The notes: generated from the letters alone by a model not told the origin. Positions 32,853-45,000 are shown, numbered from the stretch's first letter. The stretch: 64,000 nucleotides of DNA from Garcia nutans (GCA_947685225.1 CANTUV010000002.1:2294001-2358000); one strand, 5' to 3'. A program made the numbers and translations.

Positions 32853-34530
32853 GATTTCTGGACTAAAAAATATTTTGGGTTTTAGACCCAAGGTAAGTCC
32901 TGGCTTAAAAATAATTTGGGTTCTAGACCCGGAGTGAGTTTTAGACTTAAAAATAATTTAGGTTCTGGACTCAAGGTAAGTTCTGGACTTAAAAATAATT
33001 TGAGTTCTAGAATTAAAAATAATTTGCCTTCTGGACCCGAGGTAAGTTCTAGACTTAGAAAATAATTTGGGTTCTGACTCAAGGTAAGTTCTAGAATTAA
33101 AAAATAATTTTGATTCTCGACCTAGGGTAAGTTATGGGCTTAAAAATAATTTGGATTCTGAACCCGAGGTACATTCTGGACTTAAAAATAATTTGGGTTT
33201 TGGACCCTAGGTAAGTTCTAAACTTAAAAATAATTTGGGTTCTGGACTCAAGGTAAGTTCTGGTCTTAAAAATAATTTGGGTTCTAGGCTCGAGGCAAGT
33301 TCTGAACTTATAAAATAATTTGGGGTTCTGGACCTGGGGTAAGTTCTGGACTTAAAAATAATTTGGGTTCTGAACCTAAGGTAAGTTCTGGACTTAAAAA
33401 TAATTTGGGTTCTAAACCCAGGGTAAGTTCTGGACTTAAAAATAATTTTGGGTTCTAGACCCGGGGTAAGTTCTGGACTTAAAAAAATAATTTGAGTTTT
33501 GGACCCAGGGTAAGTTCTGGACTTAAAAAATAACTTGGGTTCTAGACCTGAGGTAAGTTATGGACTTAAAATTAATTTAGGTTCTAGACCCAAGGTAAGT
33601 TTTGGACTTAAAAATAATTTGAGTTCTGGACCGAAGGTAAGTTCTGGATTTAAAAATAATTTGGGTTCTAGACCAAGCTAAGTTCTGGACTTAACCCAAG
33701 GTAAGTTCTGGACTTAAAAATAATTTGGATTCTGGACCCAAGGTAAGTTCTGAACTTAAAAAAATTAATTGGGTTCTGGACCCGAGATAAGTTCTGGACT
33801 TAAAAATAATTTGGGTTCTGGACCCAAGGTAAGTCCTGGACTTAAAAAATAACTTGGGTTTTGGACCCCAGGTAAGTTCTGGACTTAAAAATAATTTAGG
33901 TTCTGGACCGAAGGTAAGTTCTGGACTTAAAAATAATTTGAGTTTTGGACAGAAGGTAAGTTTTGGACTTAAAAATAATTTGGGTTCTGGACCAAGGTAA
34001 GTTATGAACTTAAAAATAATTTGGGTTTTGGACCCAAGGTAAGTTCTAGAGTTAAAAATAATTTGGGTTCTGGACACAAGGTAAGTTCTGGACTTAAAAA
34101 AATTATTTTGATTTTGGACCCGAGGTAAGTTCTAGACTTAAAAATAATTTGGGTTCTGGACCCAAGGTAAGTTCTAGACTTAAAAATAATTTGGGTTCTG
34201 GATCCAAGGTAAGTTTTGGACTTAAAAATAATTTATATTCTGGACCCAAGGTTAGTTCTGAACTTAAAAATAATTTGGATTCTGGACCCAAGATAAGTTC
34301 TGGACTTAAAAAAATAATTTGGATTCTGGACCCGAGGTAAGTTCTAGACTTAAAAATAATTTGAGTTCTGGACTTAAAAATAATTTGGGTTCTGGACCCA
34401 AGGTAAGTTCTGGACTTAAAATTAATTTGAGTTCTAGACCTAAGGTAAGTTCTGGACTTAAAAATAATTTGAGTTTTAGACCCAAGGTAAGTTTTGAACT
34501 TAAAAATAATTTGGATTCTCTGCAAAAAAA
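32853..34530. repeat. long tandem array of about 42-45-bp units, element C
   Basis: Roughly 38-40 units of the type GGACCCAAGGTAAGTTCTGG, then ACTTAAAAATAATTTGGGTTCT on the plus strand. Two words per unit, GGGT-TCTGG-ACCC and AAGT-TCTGG-ACTT, are small hairpins with a shared loop. Many units contain AAGGTAAGT, a consensus 5' splice site in the direction of the downstream PMD gene. Some units lie in frame and give long artificial reading frames. Confidence 0.92.
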
Positions 34531-34540
34531 AACGATTGTA

Positions 34541-34925
34541 GTCAGTAGGATGCAAAACATTTAGCTACTTTTTACCATACTTATATCATCTTGCCCCCTG
34601 TGTAAAAAAATATTTTAAATGTACAAAAAATATTTTTATACATGCAAAAAGCTGAATAATTGAATTGTTTAATTGAATTTACTATTTAGACACTGCTAAT
34701 CACTATTTGCTCATTATTATTAGTGAGATTTTTTTATATCACGGGAATTACTATTTTCTTTGTTCCTTCATTTGTCTTTTCCTTCATACTTTGTCTATAT
34801 AATCCTCGGCTGTCACCAATTCTCACTCACACTTTCATTTAATTATAATTTTAGTTATACTTACATAGAGAGCTTGAGAGCAGATAGTTTGAGTGATTAG
34901 TTTGAGTGAGCAGCAAATGAAGAGA
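34541..34925 (+). promoter_or_regulatory. promoter region of the PMD gene, element C
   Basis: A TATA box TCTATATAAT lies at 34794-34803, about 123 bp before the ATG at 34926. Sequence 34640-34760 resembles the AT-rich TTTACTATTT region upstream of copies E1 and E2. Confidence 0.6.
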
Positions 34926-35569
34926 ATGCATGCTTCGAGATTTGGTTCTCAATCCAATGCTGAGTTGTCAAAATTTATTTGATGGTATGCAAATGGAACT
35001 GTAAGTCTACTAGTTGGGATGCAGCTTCATCGCAATTCAAGTAAAAAAACTAAGGTAACAACTTAATATTTTAATAGCACAAATATGTATTCATTAATCT
35101 ATTTCATTTTATTTTTTCATTTTATTATTAGTTTTTTAGTTTTTAAAATTTTTATTAATTAATAGTACTAAAGATTAGGAAAAACAAATTAAGTAGTAAA
35201 CTATTATTAAGAATTTGATAAATAAATAAATAAATTAAAATAGAAAATAACGAGTAAGTTTAGGCTATGAATCAGTTGTATTGGTAGGATGATATACTTA
35301 CCTCATGTTGACTTACCTGGCTACGTGTTAGCGTGATTGCTGTGTTGTCCGGGGTGGAGGATGTGTCTATAAAGCCTGACAATGGTATGATTTAGCACCC
35401 TCTCGGTTAAAATAGATTATCCGAGAGTGCGGTTTTGAAAGCTTCATCTTGCAATTACCATCTCAGGAGTGTTTGATAGACAGGAGTGTAGTTCAAGCAT
35501 TGTCGGAGTAGTGGATGGACACTACCCATACTTTTCACCTACATGTAGGAGAGCTGAACATTGGCCCAG
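34926..35569 (+). pseudogene. PMD gene of element C, 5' part (exons 1 and start of 2)
   Basis: Exon 1 is 34926-35054 (129 bp, same length as other copies): MHASRFGSQSNAEL... with a TGA in frame near 34980 where other copies have Trp. Exon 2 starts at 35332 after GTGTTAG and reads CVYKA...QWYDLAPSR, FESFILQLPSQECLIDRSVV and TTHTFHLHVGEL, then stops at 35569 where an LTR is inserted. The 3' half resumes at 52050; about 250 bp of exon 2 are missing between them. It is antisense to its element. Confidence 0.82.
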
Positions 35570-37744
35570 TGTGAGCAGGGATTTTTGCCCCCACTCCTTG
35601 TGGAATAGTTCTTGCGACTTCGGCACTATTTAGGCTCGGGGCCTTAGCAAACACGGGCTTAAGCCCGAAGAAAATGGAGTCGCCACTCGGACAGGTCGGG
35701 AAAAAGAAAGGGGTGGATGACTCGATTCCTAAGGAATCCTCAACCCCCTAATGGGTTTAGAAAGTTGGGTACGTATGGAGAAGGTGAGAAATGGTCCAGT
35801 ACCCCAACAATGCCCGGTTCATTGGAACCAGCCTCCTTTGCAGGTCTTAATATTATAAAATTCTTAAATATAATAATATTATTCATACTACATGCAATAA
35901 TTAAAATAAATCATGATTATATTAAAATCAAAACAATGTCCAAACAAAGCAAATAAATGGACACACATTTGAGGATGGAAACATGTCCTTACATCATCCA
36001 TGTCTAAACTAAATAGGACACCCACCGAAAAGTAAAAACATGCCCTTTACATTAGTCCAAAAACTTTAAAATAAAATAAATTACACGATGCTCACGACAT
36101 GAGGCGCCCAAAAATATGGAAACATACCTCTTACAATTTTAATACCAAAACAAACAAATAATAATCATAATAAGAAAGAAAATATCTATCCATGATAAAT
36201 TAAATAAATCAAATTAAGTAAATCAAACATTGAAATTAAATAAATCAACCATCAAAACATATAATAAACTATATAATCTAATCTAAAATTAAATAAAGCG
36301 ATAAATATATAAACTTAGGGTTTGAAAAAATTTAGGGTTTTGGAACTTAGGGTTTTAGAAACTAGAGTTTTGTAAAAATTAGGGGGTTTTTGAAACTAGG
36401 GTTCTGGAATTCAGAGTTTGGAATTAGGGTCTTAAAATTAGGGTTTTGAAACTAGGGTTTTAGAATTCAGAGTTTGGAATTAGGGTTTTAGGGTTTAACT
36501 TACTGCCTTAAAAACATAATTTTGGATTTGGAGAGATAAATTAAGGTTTTGAAAAAATAATTAAAATTTTGGAGTTTAATAATGAAATGGTTTAGGCTTT
36601 TAGATAAAAATAGCTTGAGGTTTTGAGTTTTAATAAAATAATTTATGGTTCTTGAGGTTTTACTAAACAAAATAGATTCTAATAATTAATTTAAATCCTT
36701 GATGGCTACTAGATAGTTTTATGTTTTTTATGAAACGTGCAAGTGGGGTTACGAACACCAACTGATCAAGCAAACAATTAAAGTTATTAAAACAAAGATC
36801 AATTTACTGCGTGTTCAATGATCAAGGTACTACGTGTTCAAAGAACAAGTTACTGCATGCATGCTCTTATTAATCAGAGAAAACGAAGCTACTATGAGCA
36901 TAAATAATTTACGATTAAAGATCAAACCTGCGTAGTTGGTTCTACTAAATTGATTTCCGGATGAACAATAACAAAGGTAATGTTGCTAACTTTGATGGAT
37001 TGATGATTGATGAATGCATGCTACTAATCTTCTCTGTTTGTTGCCGTCTCTTCTGTTTTGTTGTTTAATCTCTCTTAATATTAATTGTCAACCTCCTTAA
37101 TGTTAATTGCTACCCTTGTTAATGTTCATTGTCATCTCTCTTAAATTTTGAATTGTTATTATTTATAGGCCCTAACCTCACTCAGAATCCTTAACCCTAA
37201 TATTAATCCATCCTTAAAACAAATTCTAGTTCAATTAGGAAACTCATTGAAACCATGTCGATCTGGGGCAACCAGATTGACATGGACCAAAACTATGTTG
37301 ACCTAGTTGCCCTAGGTTGACATGAGTTTAACCTCATGTCAATCTGGGCTGCCAGATCGACACATGTCGACCTAGTCTGCCCAGGTCGACATGAGTCCAA
37401 CCTCATGTCGACCTGGGTTGCCAGATAGACATGAGTCATGCTCATGTCGACCTTGTCCCTCCAGGTCGACATGATCAATTTCTCATGTCCCCCGGCCATC
37501 CTGACTTAAATTATTCTTTCCTTTGGGCCGATTCAACTTAATTTTAGGGTTTTAAAATTGAACTTAATTTGGGCCGATTCAACTTAATTTTAGGGTTTTA
37601 AAATTGAATTTATGCCTCTTTAATCCAAACCAACTTCTTTAAAAATTATAAACTAGGTTTAAATATTTTAAAGTCAGATCAAATTTATTTTGGCATCCTT
37701 TAATTAGGAGCGTATCAAATTGGGGTCAAAATTAAAGGTCTACA
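35570..37744 (-). mobile_element. 3' LTR of element D (2175 bp)
   Basis: Family end TGTGAGCAGGG at 35570; family start (TGTAGACCTTTAATTTTGAC on minus) at 37744, with a PPT (GCAGGGGGAAAAC) to its right. It contains AGGGTTTTG repeats (36310-36500) and an array of CATGTCGACCT hairpins (37254-37490). Left flank CCCAG is PMD coding sequence. Confidence 0.85.
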
Positions 37745-37914
37745 GTTTTCCCCCTGCTTGGACGATCTTGACTTGATTCAAAGAGTGAAAAGCAATAAGA
37801 CTTTTAATTTTGGCAAAAATATACTTAGTTTTCTTGAGATGGTTTTGGTTTTGGGTGCTGGACCCGGTTCGAGTTCTGGAGTCACAAAAGACTTGGGTTG
37901 TTCCATTCTTTAAT

Positions 37915-38565
37915 GGATTATGGGTCTTTACCCACCAAAAATAGATCTTTATCTATTGGAAGTTGGGTCTTTACCCTTGAAACATAGCTCTTTATCCATT
38001 GGGGATCAGGTCTTTACCCTTGAAACATGGATCATTATCCATTGGCGATTGGGTCTTTACCCTTAAAACATGGATCTGTATCCATTGGAGATCATGTCTT
38101 TACCCTTGAAATATGGATATTTATCCATTGAAGATCGGGTCTTTACCCTTGAAATAAGAATCTTTATCCACTGGAGATCAGGTCTTTACCGTTAAAATAT
38201 GAATCTTTATCCATCGAAGATCGGGTCTTTACCCTTGAAACATCTTGGAATATGGATCTTTATCCATTGGAAATCAGGTCTTTACCCTTGAAATATGGAT
38301 CTTTATCCATCAGAGATCAGGTCTTTACCCTTAAAACATGGATCTTTATCCACTAGAGATCAGGTCTTTACCCTTGAAACATGGATCTTTATCTATTAGA
38401 GATTGGGTCTTTACCCTTGAAATATGGATCTTTATGGATCTTTATCCATTAGAGATTGAGTCTTTACCCTTGAAACTTGGATCTTTATCCATTGAAGATC
38501 GGGTCTTTACCCTTGAAACATGGATCTTTATCCATTGGAGATCGGGTCTTTACCCTGGCTTCAGC
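37915..38565. repeat. tandem array of about 43-bp units, element D
   Basis: About 15 units of the form GGATCTTTATCC-ATTGGAGATC-GGGTCTTTACCC-TTGAAACAT. Both words are hairpins with a CTTT loop. It occupies the same place relative to the PPT and 3' LTR as the CCAGA arrays, but its sequence is different. Confidence 0.9.
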
Positions 38566-39053
38566 TCTTTTAGCTGAACTAAACTTTTGTCTTATTGCAT
38601 CTTCATTTTTTTGAGAGTTCTAATTTTCTTCTTTTTCCATTCTCTTTGTTCTTCCTTTGCACTTTTTGCAAAGCAAAAAATTTCAGCCATTTTTTAGCTA
38701 GCCTTCATATCTTCTCCTTGCACCCTGCGTGGCAAGATATTTGAAAGTGAGTTTGAAAATGCTTTGTACTTGCATAAACTCAAAAATTGAAAAGGAAAAA
38801 CTTTGCCCCCTACGTAGGCTCAAACCCATGATTTTTTTATGCGGGCACTAATTGATGTTTGTCTTGTCTAGCTCTTCACACAAACATGTATTTCTTCTTT
38901 TGCAAAATGACTGGACCTTCCTCAAGCAATAGGCTTTCCATGCTCCCTTGATTCAATATCTTCTTTTGATTCTTTACTTCACGGGGTGTTTGCCATTCAT
39001 TTTGACAAAGAATAGACAATACAATTCAAAAGAGTGCAATGTGATATGCTCAT
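38566..39053. other. internal sequence of element D, left of the young insertion
   Basis: Moderately AT-rich, without a recognisable gene. It ends with the 5-bp target CTCAT at 39049-39053 and continues after the insertion at 48399. Confidence 0.6.
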
Positions 39054-39324
39054 TGTAATATCCTAAAATATACCCTAAAAGTGTTGGGATTATTGTTGTA
39101 TTTGGATTCAATGTGTGTATTGAAGGGTAAGAGAAAAGAAGTGAAGAGAAGATATGGGAATTATAAAATGTAACATATATATGAGGTATAAAACGGTGTA
39201 GGAAAAGTGAGTTGTATATATATATATTTGTATGATTAGTTAATAATAATAATAATGATAATAAGGACAAAAAGGAAAATAAAGAGGAAAGCAAAAAGAA
39301 GTTTGTGTGGAGGAGATTTAATTG

Positions 39325-39330
<6 letters not shown>

Positions 39331-39373
<43 letters not shown>

Positions 39374-39476
39374 TGATAAGGATGAAGGAAAGAACGAGAA
39401 CGTTCTTTCTTCTTCTCCTTCGTCTCCTTCTTCTTAGTAAACGAGAGAGAGAGAGAGAGAGAGAGAGAAGCTAGAG
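39331..39476. repeat. simple repeats (TTA)n, (TA)n and (GA)n in the LTR
   Basis: A TTA run at about 39331-39366 followed by TA repeats, and a GA run at about 39443-39470. Lengths differ between the two LTRs. They create the long artificial reading frames seen on both strands here. Confidence 0.9.
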
Positions 39477-39567
39477 AGAGAAAGGGGATTTTACTTCTAA
39501 TTACACCAAAGATTAAGGTTATCAAGAGGCTTGCAAATGGATATTGAAGATTTGGCAAGCTATTCAA

Positions 39568-40953
39568 GTAAGTACTTCTCTCTTGAGTTGATTTTATTGA
39601 TTATGTATATATATGTTTTTATCTTCTTGTTTTGGGTTTCTTTGGATTGAGGTATGGTTGGTGTTTAAGATGATGGAAATGAAAGATTGAAGTATGTAAT
39701 TGTGTTGAATTGGTATTTAAGTGTTGATAATTTGGGGTATTTGTGATGATGATGATGAATTGTTGAGTTAGGATTTGATATGAATGAAATGGTATTTTGA
39801 GTAATTGATTATAGTGATGTATATATATTGATTGTTATGGTGATATAATGAAGTTATATAAATGTTAAAGTGATATGGAATTGATAAATATGAACAAAGA
39901 TGATGATTAAAAGGGTTGTGGTATGAATTTTGGAAATGGTTTGGTCTTTGAGTTCTTGAAGGACACGGCCAAATTATGAGAGACACGGCCAAGTTAGGGC
40001 AACTTGGCCGTGTTGGATGGATTTTGGAGAGACACGGCCACAAGCTTGGCCGTGTCCTTTGAATGTGTTTGCTACTGCCTGACTTTTGTTGAGAGACACG
40101 GCCGTGTCCTCTGCCCGTGTCTGAGTCTGTTTGAAATTGTGATGAGAGACACGGCCACAAGCTTGGCCGTGTCCCATGCCCGTGTTCGCTACTGCCAAAA
40201 TTGTGTTGAGAGACACAGCCACAAGCTTGGCCGTGTCCCTCAAGTGTGCTGCCCGTGTCCCTCAAATGTGTTAAGTAATGTTTTATTCTTTGTCCTTCTT
40301 ACATTGTTATATATTCTTCTTATATTGTTGGATCTTTAAAAAGGGTCTTTTGGTACCTAAACACACTTAAAACAATAATGATCCAACCAAAAGTATATAG
40401 AAGATTATAAATCCATGAATAATGTAAAGTGTGATGTATCTAACAATGATGGTATAGGAAATGTGGAAGATATAATGATCATGTATACTTGAGTGATGAA
40501 TTGATCAATATGATTTGATGATACTATATGAATAATGTTATGTTCTATGCTTTGTAAATTGTAATGTGTTATATGAATGATGTGATGTTGTGATGAAGCA
40601 TGAAATATAAAATATGTGATATTGTGATGACAGATGAAATGTGAGTTGAAATCAAATGAAATATGAAGCCATTGTTATTGGCTATGATGATTCAAATGAG
40701 ATGTGAGCCATTGTTATTGGCTATGGTGATTTTAATGTGATGTGATGAAGCCATTGTGATTGGCTATGATGATTCAAATGAGATGTGAGCCATTGTTATT
40801 GGCTATGGTGATTTTAATGTGATGTGATGAAGCCATTGTGATTGGCTATGATGATTCAAATAAAATGTAAACCATTGTTATTGGTTATGATAATTCAATT
40901 GAGAATAAAATTGATAAATGAGTTGTGTGACTAATGTGTTATTCCATTTTCAG
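39568..40953 (+). other. putative intron inside the LTR
   Basis: Donor CAA/GTAAGTACTT and acceptor TTATTCCATTTTCAG/AGTT bracket 1386 bp that hold the hairpin arrays. The 3' LTR has the same at 45943-47328. The acceptor and following GGCATGCC are conserved in the chromovirus LTR at 60521. Splicing is inferred. Confidence 0.5.
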
Positions 40954-42029
40954 AGTTTGTTGTTGGTGGCATGCCTAAGAAGTGTAACAATCTCTTGAAG
41001 TTAGGTTGGATTAAATCCTTGAAGCCTAATTGAGATGTTACCACCCTTGAAGCTAGGTTGGATTGGTTCTTGAAGCCAAGTTGGGTTGAAGCTTAGCATG
41101 CTCTGCTCCCCTTGAAGCTTGGTTGAACCTAATCCTTGAAGCCTAGTTGGGTCTATGATAATGATAAATGTGATAATTAAACCAAAGCATTACTCTGAAA
41201 ATTGAATGGCATATTAGTATGTTGTTTGGGCCCAAGTCTGTCTTTGTTGTCAATGTGATTCATGCTTGATGAATTGTGAATAAAATGATGTTATGAAGTA
41301 TGATTTTGTAATATGTGCATTGATGTATTGAAGAGGAATGTGTTTTGAGGGACTTTGTTGAGATATGGGCTTATGAACATGTTGTATGATGTGTAAAATG
41401 TATATGAAGGTGGAATTTGTGAGAATTGCTATTATGAAAATTTGGATAGATCATTGAATGGTGTTTTGTTAAAATGATGTATGTTATATATATATATATA
41501 TATATGAAATAGAAAGGGCAAGAATTGTGTTATGAATGTTCCATGTAATTATATATCAAATTTGCAAAGATAGTGAGAACTTCTGAAGAATGCATTGAGA
41601 AAGGAATACGTGGTAAGAAAACAATAAAACTAAATGCTAAAAATTTAAGGTATGATTCTTTTGGCAAAGTTTATTTTATTATTGTTTTATTTAGTACTAC
41701 TAAGCTCTCGGGCTTAGCGCGGATGTTTAATCGCGCAGGTATTTATGAGGTTAATTTGGAAGTTTAGCTGTGGTGCCACGAGAAGAGTAAGGGTGTCTCG
41801 AGACCAACTAGAAGGTGATGCATACATATATGATTTTAATTATGTTGCATTTTTAATAAGAGCAATGATTTTATAAATGTGTTTCAAAGTAATGTAAAAT
41901 TTTATGAATTCGGTTAAAGGTAAATAAACTGAAAATTTACGTGACATTCTGATACTACATATATGTATTGTATGTATACTAGGTATATGTATGGTACTTA
42001 CATGGAGTATCAGGGTGTTACAATTATTT

Positions 42030-42041
42030 TGGTATCAGAGC
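42030..42041 (+). other. primer-binding site of the young element (tRNA-Met)
   Basis: TGGTATCAGAGC lies 8 bases after the 5' LTR end and matches the initiator tRNA-Met primer site used by many plant retrotransposons. Confidence 0.92.
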
Positions 42042-45000
42042 TTAGGTTTGAAATTTTCGGCCTAAGTGAAATTAAAAAGAAAATTTTTGAAAAATTTAAA
42101 TGAGAATCAAAAAGAAGAGTTTTGAAATGCAATTGGTAATATATGCATATGCATTCACATCTAGGTTGGTCTCAAACGTGGCATTATGTGAATTATGATG
42201 TATTTGGATTACATGAGATAAATGATAGTATGTAAATGAGGTTTCATATGAAAGTAAAATTTTAAAATGTTGATAATTGAAAAGTGATTGTGATGTAAAG
42301 AAATGATTTGGAATTTATAAGTAAAAGTGTAATTGTTGACATGTGTATGACATATAAGGAAATGGCTAAAAGAATAAAGTTGGAAATGAGTTAAAAACAG
42401 AATTTAGATTAAAGTATGTAATCTTTCCTCTATTATTTGAACCTCTTTCTAATAAACTTATATTTAGATTTCTAGAAAGAGGAAATATTGCTGGATGAGT
42501 AATATGGAAAGATATATGGTTTAAATGAAAAGATTACAGTGGATTATTGAATGAGTTGATTGGTATAGATTAAGTATGATAATTTAAGGTATGGATATGA
42601 AAAACTAAGGTTTGCTTAAGAGGAAAAAGAGATGATGTTGGTTAAATATAAAGAGATATTGGTGTTGATTGTATTGTTAATTTAGTGCAAACATGGTGAT
42701 TTCAATGTTAGAAATGTGATATGTTTGAATATTGTAAAAGCTCTTGTAAATGGTGATAATATATGATACTTAAATTTTTGGAATGAGCTTGGTAATGGTG
42801 AAACATATATGTTTGATGTTGCTTAGTAGTATATATATACAAGATGTTTTAAGATTGATATTAAGAGAATGAGATGAATAAATGGAAGTTTAAGTAAACT
42901 AATAAGTTGAGAACTTATGGTTATAATGGAATGTAGATAAAGATTATTTAGATATTGATAGTTTAATGTATTCAATACATGAGATATATGAAATGAATAG
43001 TAGTGCACATGAAAGTATTATGAATTGGGGAATGAGATTGATAATAGGAAAATTTGATTAGAAAAAAAAAGGATTGAGTAAATGGAAATGAGTTACTTTA
43101 AGTAATTTGATTGGAAAGGAAGAAAATGGGTAGGAAAGATATGTTAAAGGTATTTAAAAACAAATGTGAGAAAGATATCACATTGGACATGTGATTAAGA
43201 TCTTTGTAAAATAATATTATAAGTAGAGCGTATATATTTATTGAAGTTAAGGAATAATTTAAGTTATGTTAAAAGTATGAGAATGATAATAGTCCAAGGA
43301 AAGTGATAAATATTAAATTTGTCTAAACTATATGCAAAAGAGAAATTTAATAAATTGCATAATTATGTGTATATATATAAAGGATATGTAAGAGGAATTT
43401 TAGACATGAATATATATAAGAAAGGTGGGAAGTGAGTCACATTATGAATGTGACTTATGAATGCATATATGATATGTTTATTATTTTATACCATTGTATG
43501 TTTAATGGTATTAGAAATGAGATTGCATATAGTAGTGGATTTAATAAAGATTAAATTTTCGTAGAATAGATTATGTGATGAAATAGAAAATGAGAATGAA
43601 TTTGGGTAATATGGGGCTATGAAATTGTTATGATAATAACTAAATCAGGTTATCATAAGATGTTTTGGGAACTTAAAGTATTTGTGTGTGGAAATATTTT
43701 ATGTATAAGTGTAATAGGAAATTGTAAGGAAAGAATAATGTATTTTAAAAAAAAAATTTTTTTTTTAAAGGAGATGGATTGAAAATGGAGTAATGAATGA
43801 TATATGTGCAAGATTTGTATTTGATTGAAGGTTGAGTGTAGAAAATGTTAAAGATTATATTATGGAACATGAGTTAGGTTATGATGATCAAATAATTAAA
43901 AGTAAACTGGTTGAGATGAAACTAAAAAGGTGTTAACTCTTGGTGTAATAAAAGTTTAAAGTATATATATAAATTGTTGTGATACAATCTAGCTTTATAA
44001 TTGTGATGGCTGGAAATCGAATAATAGAAGAACAATATTGATTTACAAATCCTAGGTGTGATTGTTAATATATCATGGTCATATGAGTTGGTTAGTGTAA
44101 TTAATTGGTTGGTTTTATTATCTTCAGAGTTAGAGCTGAGATAATATAATTGTAGTACAGTTTTGGTGAGATGGATAAATATGTTCCTATAAACATGGTT
44201 AAAAGATATGATTTAAGCTTGTCTAGATAATATGATTGAATAATGAGATGTTCAATATAGTTAATGATATATGTGTATACTACTTTGATATGATGAAAAA
44301 CTATGATTATTGACAAGGATGTTGGAAATGAATTATAAATGAGGTAAAATGCTTAATTGATTATGAGAAATAAATGGTGAAAAGATAAGGAACGGATTTG
44401 TCTACCTCCTGTGGAACCAAGCGGACCCATTGTGTTGGGCAACCGAACTTGGACTACCGACCTGGTTGAAGGAAAGTTTGTTTATGAAGCTATAGTTGTT
44501 GATTATATTGATATACTTTGCATGAGTATGAGAGATGATGATATACTTATAGTAATAATGAAAAGTATATTTATAAGTATGATTTCTATTAATTGAGTAT
44601 ATGAATCTGAAAAGACAAGAATTTGAATATAAGTTTGATCTAATGAGATTAGGTTATATATATGTATATATTGTAAAATCCAATGATAAATGTGGATAAG
44701 ATAATTGTTGGATTGAATCAAATAAGGTTGAGATATTAGTATATTGTGTGTAATAGATCGATTGATCTAGATTTCGCTAAAGTTGCAAGTCAATATTGAG
44801 ATTTAATACGTACAGTTGTATTGGGAGTGTAGAATCTAAATGGTAATGTGTATGATATAATATTCTGGCATATGAATGAATATAAATAAATTGAATTATA
44901 TCAATTGTGTTTGATGAGGAAAAGAGAAATGTTGTTTATCTGTTAAGTAAGTTTAAAAGTTTGGTATTAATATTTATATTAAGTGAAAAGTAAGTTAAAG

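Larger units (their letters stand above)
39054..42022 (+). repeat. 5' LTR of the young element (2969 bp)
   Basis: TGTAATATCC...GGTGTTACA. In order: U3, TATA-like and (TTA)n/(TA)n tracts (39331-39376), a (GA)n-rich leader (39443-39482), a donor CAA/GTAAGT at 39568, and GACACGGCC palindromes (39960-40260). Then come AGCCA-type hairpins (40667-40886), an acceptor ending at 40953, and a CTTGAAGC direct-repeat patch (40995-41155). Confidence 0.93.

Noticed and set aside
32853..34530. CRISPR-like array of repeats and spacers
   Set aside because: Units are head-to-tail with no unique spacers, in a plant retrotransposon context.
33691..34564. Long overlapping frames on both strands with repeating peptides such as SPELTLGPEPKLFL
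   Set aside because: They arise because the tandem unit is near a multiple of three; every frame repeats the unit and no start, domain or conservation supports a gene.
38974..39567. A 197-codon minus frame over the LTR start, and its twin at 45408-45942
   Set aside because: It crosses the LTR border and consists largely of TTA and GA simple repeats translated in antisense.
40004..40339. 111-codon plus frame (and minus frames of 165 and 89 codons) in the LTR
   Set aside because: Present in both LTRs and built from the GACACGGCC palindromes; no domain.
41573..41767. 64-codon plus frame identical in both LTRs (also 47944-48138)
   Set aside because: Identity follows from the LTR duplication. 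No recognisable family, and it lies in what is probably R/U5.
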